Source: DRYM01 sp964526225
GTDB lineage: Archaea > Thermoproteota > Thermoprotei_A > EX4484-217-1
NCBI GenBank assembly: GCA_964526225.1
Contig: CAZGLL010000029.1
Coordinates: 1-18,630, forward strand
Direction of reading: 5' to 3'
DNA: 18,630 nucleotides
Both the position numbers and the translations under genes were made by a program. Below are positions 1 through 7,366 of this stretch, piece after piece. Within the stretch, counting starts at the first letter, position 1; each line of letters opens with the position of its first letter. Under the pieces are notes generated by a model that was given only the letters and a program-made list of their open reading frames with translations, ran no database searches and was not told the DNA's origin.

Positions 1-287
1 CCGAAATCTGTTATTTCAACAACTTCTCCTTCAACAACCTCCTTTATTAGAGGCTTAAACGTTAATAGGCTGAATTCAGCATCATGATACGTTGCTCCAT
101 CACCATGAATTATTGTTCCCTCTTCAGAAACATTAACGTCGAAAACAGCAAGTACAAGGCCTAACTCCTTATCTATTGTTCCCTCATACTTCTCCCTTAA
201 CGAAATAAGTGCTGCCTCTTTAAGGGGCTTATCAAACATTTCGGGAGGAATTCTGACAATGTCGTAAACTCTGTAAACGTAAAACAT
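1..287 (-). CDS. rpoE1: RNA polymerase subunit Rpo7/E' (partial, 3' end outside window)
   Basis: This is the N-terminal 95 codons of the RNA polymerase stalk subunit Rpo7 (E'), which with Rpo4 forms the stalk used in promoter opening and RNA binding. The translation begins MFYVYRVYDIVRIPPEMF and contains EKYEGTIDKELGLVLAV and HGDGATYHDAEFSLLTFKP, the usual N-terminal tip domain of the family. A second, S1-type OB domain is expected beyond base 1. The start is the ATG at 287-285, where the family normally begins. The gene follows aIF2-gamma and the PIN gene on the same strand, a neighbourhood common in Thermoproteota. It also seems to have its own TATA box at about 346-357, with an inverted repeat between the box and the ATG, so it may be transcribed separately from the genes upstream. 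Confidence 0.93.
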   Translation of the reverse strand, partial: MFYVYRVYDIVRIPPEMFDKPLKEAALISLREKYEGTIDKELGLVLAVFDVNVSEEGTIIHGDGATYHDAEFSLLTFKPLIKEVVEGEVVEITDF

Positions 288-308
288 TGCTAAAGCACCC
301 ACTCTTCA

Positions 309-340
309 CTACTAAGTTATGTGCAAAGGTAACTTAGTAG
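309..340. repeat. Perfect 11-bp inverted repeat in the rpoE' leader/promoter
   Basis: The left arm CTACTAAGTTA (309-319) is exactly complementary to the right arm TAACTTAGTAG (330-340), with a 10-nt spacer TGTGCAAAGG. It sits between the predicted TATA box and the rpoE' start codon and covers the predicted transcription start. It could be an operator for a dimeric regulator, or a hairpin in the RNA (leader, or end of the aIF2-gamma/PIN transcript). Confidence 0.75.
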
Positions 341-345
341 ATACA

Positions 346-357
346 GTTATATAAAAA
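346..357 (-). promoter_or_regulatory. Probable TATA box of rpoE'
   Basis: The minus strand reads TTTTTATATAAC here, a good archaeal TATA element. It lies about 60-70 nt upstream of the rpoE' ATG and predicts a transcription start near 320-325. It is placed by eye only. Confidence 0.5.
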
Positions 358-363
358 TGATTT

Positions 364-801
364 TCAATCGAAAACTCCTTCAACAAAAACCCTTCTCTTC
401 TTAATGTTTAATCTAGCAACAGGAATTCTGAGAAGCCTAGCTCTCCTACGAAGCTCTTTATCGTTAGTTAGGAGAATAGCGTTATAATCTATAGCTACTG
501 AGAGTAATGCGTCATCAACCTTAGAGTAATGCTCACTTACAGGAACTATTTTAGACTTATTAATTACAGTCTTAAACACAAGTTCGGCCTCTTTTCTCTC
601 AACAGGTCTACCTTTACTTATTAGGTTTTCAAGTTCTTTAACAACAACTTCAGGTATTATTATTTCGAATTTAGCTACTAATGCGTCAGCAAGTTTCTCA
701 AATAAGTCAATATTGTTCCTTACGGCTTGAAGTAGAATGTTCGTATCAACAACAACTCTGTACTTCAGTATTTTAGTACTCCCCAGCCTATTAGCCTCCA
801 C
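364..801 (-). CDS. PIN-domain nuclease
   Basis: This is a PIN-fold protein, a family of Mg-dependent single-strand RNases (VapC toxins, and Fcf1/Utp24-like rRNA processing nucleases). The acidic residues of the active site are visible: D19 in VVVDTNILL, E56 in VVVKELE, D96/D97 in KVDDALLS and D114 in LTNDKELRRRA. The C-terminus is basic (KKRR near residue 135). It follows aIF2-gamma and precedes rpoE', a position in which archaeal PIN proteins are usual. With no antitoxin beside it and a housekeeping context, rRNA processing seems likelier than a toxin, but this is inference. The start is uncertain. The GTG at 801 overlaps aIF2-gamma by 37 nt, whereas a CTG at 768-766 overlaps the aIF2-gamma stop as CTGA and would give a protein beginning MKYRVVVDTN, closer to the usual family N-terminus. 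Confidence 0.85.
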   Translation of the reverse strand: MEANRLGSTKILKYRVVVDTNILLQAVRNNIDLFEKLADALVAKFEIIIPEVVVKELENLISKGRPVERKEAELVFKTVINKSKIVPVSEHYSKVDDALLSVAIDYNAILLTNDKELRRRARLLRIPVARLNIKKRRVFVEGVFD

Positions 802-2006
802 CTTCCCATAACCTGCCTACTAATAGCTACTTTAGCATTTTTAAAAGCAACAATAGGTTTACCTAACGCTATTTCCAACGTGTCTTTCGTTACGTTCTTA
901 ACTATACCCCATGAAATCATCGTTCCTACAGTTAGCATTAGCTTCTCCCTAGGTCTAATTGGCGTTACCTTCATCATCTGCTTCATACCTACAACTCTCT
1001 CTAAAGTCTTATATTCCAAAGTTATTTCCCAAAGTATTGGAGGTAATTGCCCAGGTTTTCCAACAACATTACCCACTAAGTTGTCGTTCTTGGTTAATGC
1101 TGGGTCAAGCTCTGTTCCTATAGCTACAAGACCACCAGGCTTCGCCTCCTTTACCTCTAAGTTTCCAAACCTAAGACTTACAACAGTTGTCTCTATTGGC
1201 TGATAATCTATCTTGCCCCTTTCAACCTCAACACGAACACCAGGTCTAATCTCTATTTTATCTCCAACCCTGATTACTCCTTGAATAATGCTTCCACCTA
1301 AAACTCCTCCTACAAGTTTTTCAGGAGGCGTCCCCGGCCTATTTACGTCAAAGCTTCTAGCAATATACATTAGTGGTGGTTTTGTCAGGTCTCGTTGTGG
1401 TGTAGGTATTGTTTCGTGAATTGCCTTAACAACTAAGTCAATGTTTATTTTATGAAGTGCGCTTACGGGAATTATTGGCGCATCTTCAGCCCACGTTCCC
1501 TTAACGAACTCTCTAATTTGCCTATAGTTTTTTAGCGCTTGCTCCTTAGAAACAACATCTATCTTATTCTGGACAATTACTAGGTTCCTTATACCTACAA
1601 TGTCAAGTGCTGCGAAATGCTCCCTAGTTTGAGGTTGAGGGCAGGGCTCATTAGCTGCTATTACAAGTATTGCCCCATCCATTATCGTTGCTCCAGCAAG
1701 CATAGTAGCCATTAGAACCTCATGGCCTGGAGCATCAACATAGGAAACCCTCCTTAGAAGATCGCTTTCACAACCGCACTTAGGACATTTAGGCTCAGTT
1801 ATCCAAGCTTCAGGTTCAGGGCAGCACTGGCATTTAGCTATGTTTCCGTCAGCATAGCCTAGCTTTATAGTCATACCTCTCTTAAGTTCTTCACTATAGG
1901 TAGCAGTCCACTTACCCGTTAACGCTTGAACGAGAGTTGTTTTACCATGGTCTACGTGGCCGACGACTCCGATGTTTACTTCGGGTTGCCTAATTTCCCA
2001 TGGCAT
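765..2006 (-). CDS. eif2g: Translation initiation factor aIF2 subunit gamma
   Basis: This is the GTPase subunit of aIF2, which brings initiator Met-tRNA to the small ribosomal subunit. At 413 residues it is full length. The G motifs are intact: GHVDHGKT at 16-23, the switch 1 Thr at about 46, DAPGHE at 91-96, NKID at 147-150 and SAL at 182-184. The zinc knuckle is visible as C59-x2-C62 and C74-x2-C77. The following beta-barrel domains 2 and 3 run to the C-terminus (MGRWRLIGWGVLKY). Unlike aIF5B in this window, its P-loop carries no intein. A GGAGGT sequence at 2024-2019 lies 12 nt upstream of the ATG, and S6e ends 53 nt upstream, so the two are probably co-transcribed. Confidence 0.97.
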   Translation of the reverse strand: MPWEIRQPEVNIGVVGHVDHGKTTLVQALTGKWTATYSEELKRGMTIKLGYADGNIAKCQCCPEPEAWITEPKCPKCGCESDLLRRVSYVDAPGHEVLMATMLAGATIMDGAILVIAANEPCPQPQTREHFAALDIVGIRNLVIVQNKIDVVSKEQALKNYRQIREFVKGTWAEDAPIIPVSALHKINIDLVVKAIHETIPTPQRDLTKPPLMYIARSFDVNRPGTPPEKLVGGVLGGSIIQGVIRVGDKIEIRPGVRVEVERGKIDYQPIETTVVSLRFGNLEVKEAKPGGLVAIGTELDPALTKNDNLVGNVVGKPGQLPPILWEITLEYKTLERVVGMKQMMKVTPIRPREKLMLTVGTMISWGIVKNVTKDTLEIALGKPIVAFKNAKVAISRQVMGRWRLIGWGVLKY

Positions 2007-2059
2007 TTTAGCTTAACAACCTCCGCTACAAGGAAAGATTGTTCCTTTGAGAAAATATT

Positions 2060-2437
2060 TTACTTTTCAAGTTTCTTAAGCTCTTCTTCGGTAAGTATTT
2101 TGACGTTTATTTGAACAATATCCTCAGTTATAGTGTTGCCTCGAACCATTTTCCTTCTTCTTTCACCCTTCTCTCTAGGACGAAAACCTGGTGGACCTGA
2201 GAGGAAAACTCTTTTCTTAACACCGCCCGGAATATCGGGTCTCATAGGGAACCCTGAACTATCACTACCACCACAAATCTGCAACTTCTTACCCTTAAGC
2301 TCATCAGAAATTACTGAGCCATCAATAATGTCACCTATTTTCAACCCAATTAGCCTATAAGCTGCATCGCCCTTAACAACATATGTCTTAGCTTTACCGG
2401 TTGTCGGATCCGAAACAACAACCTTAAACTCCGGCAT
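2060..2437 (-). CDS. rps6e: 30S ribosomal protein S6e
   Basis: This is a small-subunit ribosomal protein of the archaeal/eukaryal S6e family. The 125-residue product begins MPEFKVVVSDPTTGKAKTY and contains the conserved GLKIGDIIDG, ELKGKKLQICGGSDSSGFPM and GPPGFRPREKGERRRKMVRG segments, ending in an acidic/basic helix (TEEELKKLEK). I chose the ATG at 2437 because that is where S6e normally begins. The frame stays open for another 92 codons upstream, but that part has no family similarity and runs through the divergent promoter region and the 5' end of the gene on the other strand. A GGTGG at 2451-2447 serves as Shine-Dalgarno. It leads the S6e, aIF2-gamma, PIN run. Confidence 0.96.
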   Translation of the reverse strand: MPEFKVVVSDPTTGKAKTYVVKGDAAYRLIGLKIGDIIDGSVISDELKGKKLQICGGSDSSGFPMRPDIPGGVKKRVFLSGPPGFRPREKGERRRKMVRGNTITEDIVQINVKILTEEELKKLEK

Positions 2438-2486
2438 AACCCTAAACCACCATACTTCACTATCGCAGAAAAGTAAAAACACACAA

Positions 2487-2494
2487 AATATAAA
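2487..2494 (-). promoter_or_regulatory. Probable TATA box of the S6e/aIF2-gamma operon
   Basis: The minus strand reads GGAAAG followed by TTTATATT, a TATA-like octamer about 50 nt upstream of the S6e ATG. It predicts a start near 2464 and a leader of about 27 nt that contains the GGTGG Shine-Dalgarno. Confidence 0.5.
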
Positions 2495-2642
2495 CTTTCC
2501 CGAACGAACATTTAATATGCAATCCCACAATAGCACAACCTTAAAATAATAATAAGCACCCCAAATCCCCCTCCATACATAGAAGTGTCCATAGGCGCTT
2601 AAGAAATGAATGAACAGAAAATTGTACCAATAAGCATTGTAA

Positions 2643-3269
2643 TTGATCCTTGTAATATTAATTATAATTATGGCCATAAGCGTTAATGCGAATCCTTCGC
2701 CATCAACAAGCACTTATTCTACAACTTTTACCCCTACTAAAGTATTCTATCATGGTGATAATATTTCTAAGGGTTATTATTACGGTGAAGGGTTTAAGCT
2801 CATAAATAATGAATGGGTTTTAATGGAAAAGGAAGGTATGGTCTATCTTGTTTTTAGACCTGTTAAGCCTTCTAAACCTCAGAACTACATAATACTGCTA
2901 TACTGTCTTCCCCTTAAAGAGTTCAAAGAGAGTATGGTAGCGAGGAGTATGATTGATATCATTGAGTATAAGCTTACTAGAGGTCTTTTAAGAAACGACT
3001 CAGAGCTTGTTTTGGAAGCGCTTAATGAGTTGGAGAAGTCGTTTCCTTTAGAGTTGAAGGCATCAATAGTTGCAGGTGATAAGGAGGTTGGTGTTTACCA
3101 TAGGATATCCTATCCGGCTAAGGAAAAAATGGTTGTTCCTATAAAGATAAAGGCTCCTTCAGGTAGGTTGTCGAAAGAGTATGTGGTAATTGTTGAAATC
3201 ATAAGGGGCTTTTCTGAAAGAGAGCTTGAAGGTGATAGGTTCTATGTGTACATTAGACCACCACCTTAA
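2643..3269 (+). CDS. Exported/secreted protein of unknown function
   Basis: I do not recognise the family. The product (about 200 residues) starts with a strongly hydrophobic segment (ILVILIIIMAI), then SVNA-N, which looks like a signal-peptidase site. A Ser/Thr/Pro-rich linker (PSPSTSTYSTTFTPT) and a soluble mixed alpha/beta domain ending VYIRPPP follow. There are no cysteine pairs or catalytic motifs I can name. The start is unclear: the TTG at 2643 lies directly after an in-frame TAA at 2640-2642, the ATG at 2670 would lose most of the hydrophobic core, and neither has a Shine-Dalgarno. An ATG at 2606 in the +2 frame encodes MNEQKIVPISIV, which joins this frame if one A at 2641-2642 is removed and gives a textbook signal peptide with a charged N-end. 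It is divergent from S6e and is followed by a T-rich stretch. Confidence 0.7.
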   Translation: MILVILIIIMAISVNANPSPSTSTYSTTFTPTKVFYHGDNISKGYYYGEGFKLINNEWVLMEKEGMVYLVFRPVKPSKPQNYIILLYCLPLKEFKESMVARSMIDIIEYKLTRGLLRNDSELVLEALNELEKSFPLELKASIVAGDKEVGVYHRISYPAKEKMVVPIKIKAPSGRLSKEYVVIVEIIRGFSERELEGDRFYVYIRPPP

Positions 3270-3270
3270 C

Positions 3271-3290
3271 GTTTTTCTCTTTATTTTCTT
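3271..3290 (+). terminator. T-rich transcription terminator after the exported protein gene
   Basis: Directly after the TAA (3267-3269) the plus strand has several T runs (GTTTTTCTCTTTATTTTCTT) with no hairpin, the usual form of an archaeal oligo-T terminator. The aIF5B promoter begins about 60 nt later. Confidence 0.5.
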
Positions 3291-3351
3291 GATTGAATTT
3301 GACCAAGCCTGCAATTGTCTAGAAAGCTATGTACCATGCAGTATTGAATAC

Positions 3352-3359
3352 GTTTAAAA
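3352..3359 (+). promoter_or_regulatory. Probable TATA box of the aIF5B gene
   Basis: GTTTAAAA lies 36-43 nt upstream of the aIF5B ATG (3395). It predicts a start near 3378-3382 and thus a very short leader, which would just include the Shine-Dalgarno-like GGAGTGAT at 3382-3389. Confidence 0.45.
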
Positions 3360-3394
3360 CCGCTGTTTCACATTAGTGTTTGGAGTGATTCAGC

Positions 3395-6300
3395 ATGAGT
3401 ATTGAAGGTAAGAGGTTAAGGCAACCTATTGTAGTAGTTCTTGGCCATGTGGACCATGGCAAATGCTTACACCCTGACGAATATGTGTTTTTAGGAGACG
3501 GTAGATTTGTTCAAATTAGAAATTTGTTTAACGAGAAATATGGAATTGAAAAAGATGGTAGTTATGAGAGAATTAAGAGAAGAATACCTGTTTACTCCTG
3601 CACTAAAGACTTAAACATAGAAATTAGGGAAACAGAGCATGTGTGGAGGGTAAAGTACGACGGATTTATTTATGAAATAACACTTGCCGATGGTAGCTCC
3701 GTTAAAGTAACACCGGAACACCCATTCCTAACATTCGAGGGTTGGAAACGAGCTGATGAAATAAGAGTAGGCGACTATGTAGCGGTTCCAGTAAAAGTGT
3801 CTTTTAAGAGTTCTTTTGAGAAGTTAAAGGCCTATGTTCTTGAAAAACTAATTTATGAGAAAACATCGATGTTTAAACTTAAAGAAGACCTTTTAAAGAA
3901 GATAAAAATTTCTGCTTACGATCCAAGCTACTACAGGTTTTACAATAATAAGCTTAGAGGAGAAGACATACTCAAGATAATTCGAGAATTTAATATAAGT
4001 AAAAAAGAAGTCTTCGCCAACATAACATCATTAACTTTTTCTAACAGAAAAAGAAGAGCAGGACACTCACACAAATGGATAAAGCTTCCTAAAACTAGGA
4101 CAGCATGGAAGAAAATATTCTATATAGCTGGCTTAATGTTTGGCGACGGGTCTTCGGGTTTTGAGGGGCTAACAACAGCGGATTCTAAAATATTAGAGCT
4201 TTTTACAAAATATCTTTCAATATTGAAAGCTTCAGTTTATACAATACACAACAGTAATGTTTACGAAGCAAGAATTATCGGTGGTAGAGCTGTAAGGAGA
4301 TTCTTTATAATACTTTTTAACTATCCGTTAAGGAGAAAAGCAAGAAGTATAGTGCTTCCTGAAATAGTTCAAATAGCCCCATTAGATCTTGCAGCAGAGT
4401 TTATTAAAGGCTACTTTGATGCAGATGCTACTGTTAATGTGAGGCAGAAGCGTATAGAGGTTGTTTCGGCATCTCCATTATTTCTAAAACAAATGAAATG
4501 GCTACTGCTAAGATATGGAATTACATCGAAATACGCTGAATATGAAAAGAACGGTAGAATATACGGCTACTTATATATTAAGGGTAAAAGGAACCTTGAG
4601 TTATTTATGAAAAACATAGGTTTCAACAATCACGTAAAGATGAACAAGCTTAGTGAGATAGTTAAGAATAGTACAAGAGACAATATAGTAACAGAGAGAA
4701 TACCTTTAGACGGTGAAAGTTTAAGAAAGTTGCGATTATATTTTAGTTTATCAGCCACTGAAGTTGGAATACCTTACTTAAGAAAGTATGAGAATAATTC
4801 TGAGAAAATGACTCTTAGAACATGGAAGAAATTTGTCAACAATATTAAGGCGAAGCTTTCGGAACCTCAATTTGAAAATAAGCTTAAGAAGAAAATCTTA
4901 GTGTTAAAAGGTCTATTGAAGGACACAAATATTTTAAGATTTCTCAAAGCGGACGGACTTCTGGATTCTGAAGGAAAAATAACGAAGTTAGGAATAGATG
5001 TTCTTAAGGTTTGGGAGAATAAGGAATATAAAGAAATATCTATTCCTAACTTTGAGAGTACATCGTTTGTTAAAGTAATTAGTATTAAGAAAATTCCCTA
5101 CAAAGGATATCTATATGATTTAAGTGTTTCTGAAACACAGAATTTCATAGCTAATGGAGTAATAGTACATAATACTACTCTTCTTGATAGGATTAGGGGC
5201 ACTGCTGTTGCTAAGAAGGAGCCTGGTGAAATTACTCAGCATGTTGGTGCTAGTGTTGTTCCTACGCATGTTATTGAGAAGATTTGTGAGCCCTTACGTA
5301 AAATGTTCCCTATTAAGCTTAGGATTCCCGGGTTACTTTTCATAGATACTCCTGGTCATGAGCTTTTCTCTAACCTTAGGAGGAGAGGAGGTAGTGTTGC
5401 TGATTTCGCAATCTTAGTTGTTGATGTTACTGAGGGATTTAAGGAACAAACATATGAGAGCATCGATATTCTTAAGCAGAGAAAGGTTCCCTTCCTAATA
5501 GCAGCAAATAAGATAGACAAAATTCCTGGATGGAAACCTAACCCTGATGAATCATTCCTCATAACCTTTAGAAAGCAAAGTAGTAGCGTTAGGGCTAGGC
5601 TTGAAGAGCTAATATACAGAATTATAGGTGAAATGTACAAGCTAGGATTTAGAGCTGATAGATTCGATAGGATAAGGGATTTCACGAAAACAGTAGCTAT
5701 AGTTCCGGTATCCGCTAAGACAGGTGAGGGAATACCTGAGCTATTAGCTGTTCTAGCGGGACTAACACAGCAGTACATGGCTAAAAGACTTATTTACGCC
5801 GAAGGACCAGCTAAAGGAGTCATATTGGAGGTTAAGGAGGAACCTGGTCTCGGAACAACGATCGACGTAATAGTATATGACGGTGTTTTGAAGAAGGGAG
5901 ACATAATAGTTGTTGGAGGGAAACATGAACCCATAGTTACAAAGATAAGGGCTCTCCTAATGCCTAAGCCTCTTCAGGAAATACGTGCTCCCGAAGAGAA
6001 ATTCATGCGGGTAGACTATGTTGTTGCAGCTGCTGGAGTAAAAATATCAGCACCGAATCTTGAAGATGCATTAGCTGGTTCACCAGTTTTTGCTGTAGAG
6101 GATTCTTCGAAAATAGAGGAGTATAAGAAGAAGGTTGCTGAAGAAGTTGCGAGCATACGTATTTCAAGAGATGTAGTAGGTGTTGTCGTTAAAGCAGATA
6201 CCTTAGGTACTTTAGAAGCATTAGTTGAAGCACTAAAGAGAAACAATATTCCCGTAAGATTAGCTGATGTAGGGTCTGTAAGCAAAAGAGACATTGTTGA

Positions 6301-6916
6301 AGCAATGACTTCGCTTAAAAAGAATAGATACTATGGTGTAGTATTAGCGTTTAACGTTAAATTGCTCCCTGGTGTTGAAGAAGAAGCTTCAAAGGAGGGT
6401 ATTAAAATATTCAAACACAACGTAATTTACAAGCTCATAGAGGAATATCTTGAATGGCTAACCAAGGAGAAAGAAAAGGAAAAACTAGCTGAGCTCCAGA
6501 AGCTAATAAGACCAGGTAAAATAAGGATAATACCCGGATATGTTTTTAGAAGAAGCGATCCAGCAATTGTTGGAGTAGAGGTTCTAGGCGGTAAAATAAG
6601 GCCAGGGTACCCATTAATAAGATCCGTTGATGGTAGAAGGATTGGAGAAATACTTCAAATCCAAGACAAAGGGAAGCCTATAGGGGAGGCTAGAGTTGGA
6701 CAAGCAGTTGCTATTTCGATAAAGGGAAGAGTAATGGTTGGCAGACAAATTGATGAAGGAGACGTACTTTACACGGATGTGCCTGAGAAACACGTTGAAC
6801 TCTGGATTAAAAAGTACAAATCAGAACTTAGCGATGACGAGCTAATGGTTCTTAAGGAAATAGTTAAGGTTAAAAGGAAAACAAATCCATCATTTGCAAC
6901 TATGGTTTTCCTCTAA
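3395..6916 (+). CDS. infB: Translation initiation factor aIF5B (IF2-like), intein-containing precursor
   Basis: This encodes archaeal IF5B, the ribosome-dependent GTPase that promotes subunit joining. The 1173-residue precursor holds a 570-residue intein (residues 24-593), so the spliced protein is 603 residues, the usual archaeal length. The intein splits the P-loop, GHVDHGK (17-23) from TTLLDRIRG (594 on), so unspliced protein cannot form the nucleotide site. Other G motifs lie in the C-extein: DTPGHE (651-656), NKID (705-708) and SAKTG (773-777). Domains II-IV follow and end KTNPSFATMVFL. The gene is on the plus strand, opposite to ndk, L24e and L7Ae, although it keeps its usual place next to ndk. 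Its TAA (6914-6916) overlaps the ndk stop from the other strand. A GGAGTGAT at 3382-3389 supports the ATG at 3395. Confidence 0.97.
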   Translation: MSIEGKRLRQPIVVVLGHVDHGKCLHPDEYVFLGDGRFVQIRNLFNEKYGIEKDGSYERIKRRIPVYSCTKDLNIEIRETEHVWRVKYDGFIYEITLADGSSVKVTPEHPFLTFEGWKRADEIRVGDYVAVPVKVSFKSSFEKLKAYVLEKLIYEKTSMFKLKEDLLKKIKISAYDPSYYRFYNNKLRGEDILKIIREFNISKKEVFANITSLTFSNRKRRAGHSHKWIKLPKTRTAWKKIFYIAGLMFGDGSSGFEGLTTADSKILELFTKYLSILKASVYTIHNSNVYEARIIGGRAVRRFFIILFNYPLRRKARSIVLPEIVQIAPLDLAAEFIKGYFDADATVNVRQKRIEVVSASPLFLKQMKWLLLRYGITSKYAEYEKNGRIYGYLYIKGKRNLELFMKNIGFNNHVKMNKLSEIVKNSTRDNIVTERIPLDGESLRKLRLYFSLSATEVGIPYLRKYENNSEKMTLRTWKKFVNNIKAKLSEPQFENKLKKKILVLKGLLKDTNILRFLKADGLLDSEGKITKLGIDVLKVWENKEYKEISIPNFESTSFVKVISIKKIPYKGYLYDLSVSETQNFIANGVIVHNTTLLDRIRGTAVAKKEPGEITQHVGASVVPTHVIEKICEPLRKMFPIKLRIPGLLFIDTPGHELFSNLRRRGGSVADFAILVVDVTEGFKEQTYESIDILKQRKVPFLIAANKIDKIPGWKPNPDESFLITFRKQSSSVRARLEELIYRIIGEMYKLGFRADRFDRIRDFTKTVAIVPVSAKTGEGIPELLAVLAGLTQQYMAKRLIYAEGPAKGVILEVKEEPGLGTTIDVIVYDGVLKKGDIIVVGGKHEPIVTKIRALLMPKPLQEIRAPEEKFMRVDYVVAAAGVKISAPNLEDALAGSPVFAVEDSSKIEEYKKKVAEEVASIRISRDVVGVVVKADTLGTLEALVEALKRNNIPVRLADVGSVSKRDIVEAMTSLKKNRYYGVVLAFNVKLLPGVEEEASKEGIKIFKHNVIYKLIEEYLEWLTKEKEKEKLAELQKLIRPGKIRIIPGYVFRRSDPAIVGVEVLGGKIRPGYPLIRSVDGRRIGEILQIQDKGKPIGEARVGQAVAISIKGRVMVGRQIDEGDVLYTDVPEKHVELWIKKYKSELSDDELMVLKEIVKVKRKTNPSFATMVFL
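3464..5173 (+). mobile_element. Intein with LAGLIDADG homing endonuclease in the aIF5B P-loop
   Basis: This is a protein-splicing element within aIF5B, residues Cys24 to Asn593. Splicing motifs are complete: N-terminal Cys (CLHPDEYVFLGDG), block B with the Thr-x-x-His form VTPEHPFL, C-terminal block YKGYLYDLSVSETQNFIANG, penultimate His592 and terminal Asn593, with Thr594 as the +1 nucleophile. The middle carries a two-motif LAGLIDADG endonuclease: IAGLMFGDG (244-252) and FIKGYFDADA (336-345). The acidic residues D251 and D342 are both present, so the endonuclease may still be active. From memory, inteins of Pyrococcus, Thermococcus and Methanocaldococcus IF2 sit at the same GHVDHGK/TT site, so this is a known insertion point. 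The DNA looks more AT-rich than the flanking exteins, which fits horizontal transfer. Confidence 0.95.
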
Positions 6917-7338
6917 TATGAAACAACCTCGTCCTTACTGAAAACAATCCACATTTCTCTCTCAGCAGATTCAACACTATCAGCAGCATGAATAATGTTT
7001 TCTTGAACAGATAAAGCGAAATCACCTCTAATGGTTCCCGGCGGAGCTTTTCTTCCATCAGTTGGACCAATTAGTGTCCTCATAACGCTAACCGCTTCTT
7101 CACCTTCAACAATCATTGCAACAACAGGTCCTGAAGTAATGAACTCTATTAGGCTTTCAAAAAATGGCTTATCCCTATGAACTGAGTATAGTTCTTCAGC
7201 TTTTTCCCTTGAAAGTTTTAGCATTTTCAAAGCAACTATTCTAAAACCCTTATTCTCAATTCTTCTAATAATTTCTCCAATAAGACCTCTTTTAACGCCG
7301 TCAGGTTTTATCATAACGTATGTTCTTTGCTTAACCAT
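6913..7338 (-). CDS. ndk: Nucleoside diphosphate kinase
   Basis: This enzyme passes the gamma phosphate from ATP to other NDPs through a phosphohistidine and keeps the NTP pools filled. At 141 residues it has the usual length. The N-terminal MIKPDGVKRGLIGEII, the segment GPTDGRKAPPGTIRGDF and the active-site region NIIHAADSVESAERE are all present. H117 is the phosphorylated His, and K11 and R104 are nucleotide contacts. The family usually reads HGSDS after the His; here it is HAADS, a mild change. It lies downstream of L24e with a 28-nt gap, as in many archaea. Its TAG (6915-6913) overlaps the stop of the convergent aIF5B gene by a shared 4-bp CTAA. Confidence 0.96.
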   Translation of the reverse strand: MVKQRTYVMIKPDGVKRGLIGEIIRRIENKGFRIVALKMLKLSREKAEELYSVHRDKPFFESLIEFITSGPVVAMIVEGEEAVSVMRTLIGPTDGRKAPPGTIRGDFALSVQENIIHAADSVESAEREMWIVFSKDEVVSY

Positions 7339-7366
7339 AATACATCATCTCTCACATGGATGGTAA

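Noticed and set aside
364..801. PIN gene as the toxin of a VapBC pair
   Set aside because: No antitoxin-like small gene lies beside it, and the aIF2-gamma/rpoE' neighbourhood points to a housekeeping role.
880..1203. Open frame of about 107 codons opposite aIF2-gamma
   Set aside because: It is a shadow of a strongly conserved gene on the other strand and has no ribosome-binding site, family motif or promoter.
2438..2713. N-terminal extension of S6e up to 2713
   Set aside because: The frame is open, but the extra 92 residues have no S6e similarity, run antisense to the exported-protein gene and pass through the likely S6e promoter. The family starts at MPEFKV.
3270..3394. tRNA or small RNA in the gap before aIF5B
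   Set aside because: I found no cloverleaf, T-loop or stable hairpin; the stretch is explained by a T-rich terminator and a TATA box.
5356..6294. Open frames on the minus strand within aIF5B
   Set aside because: They are antisense to the conserved GTPase and domain II-III coding sequence, Ser/Leu-rich, and without start signals.
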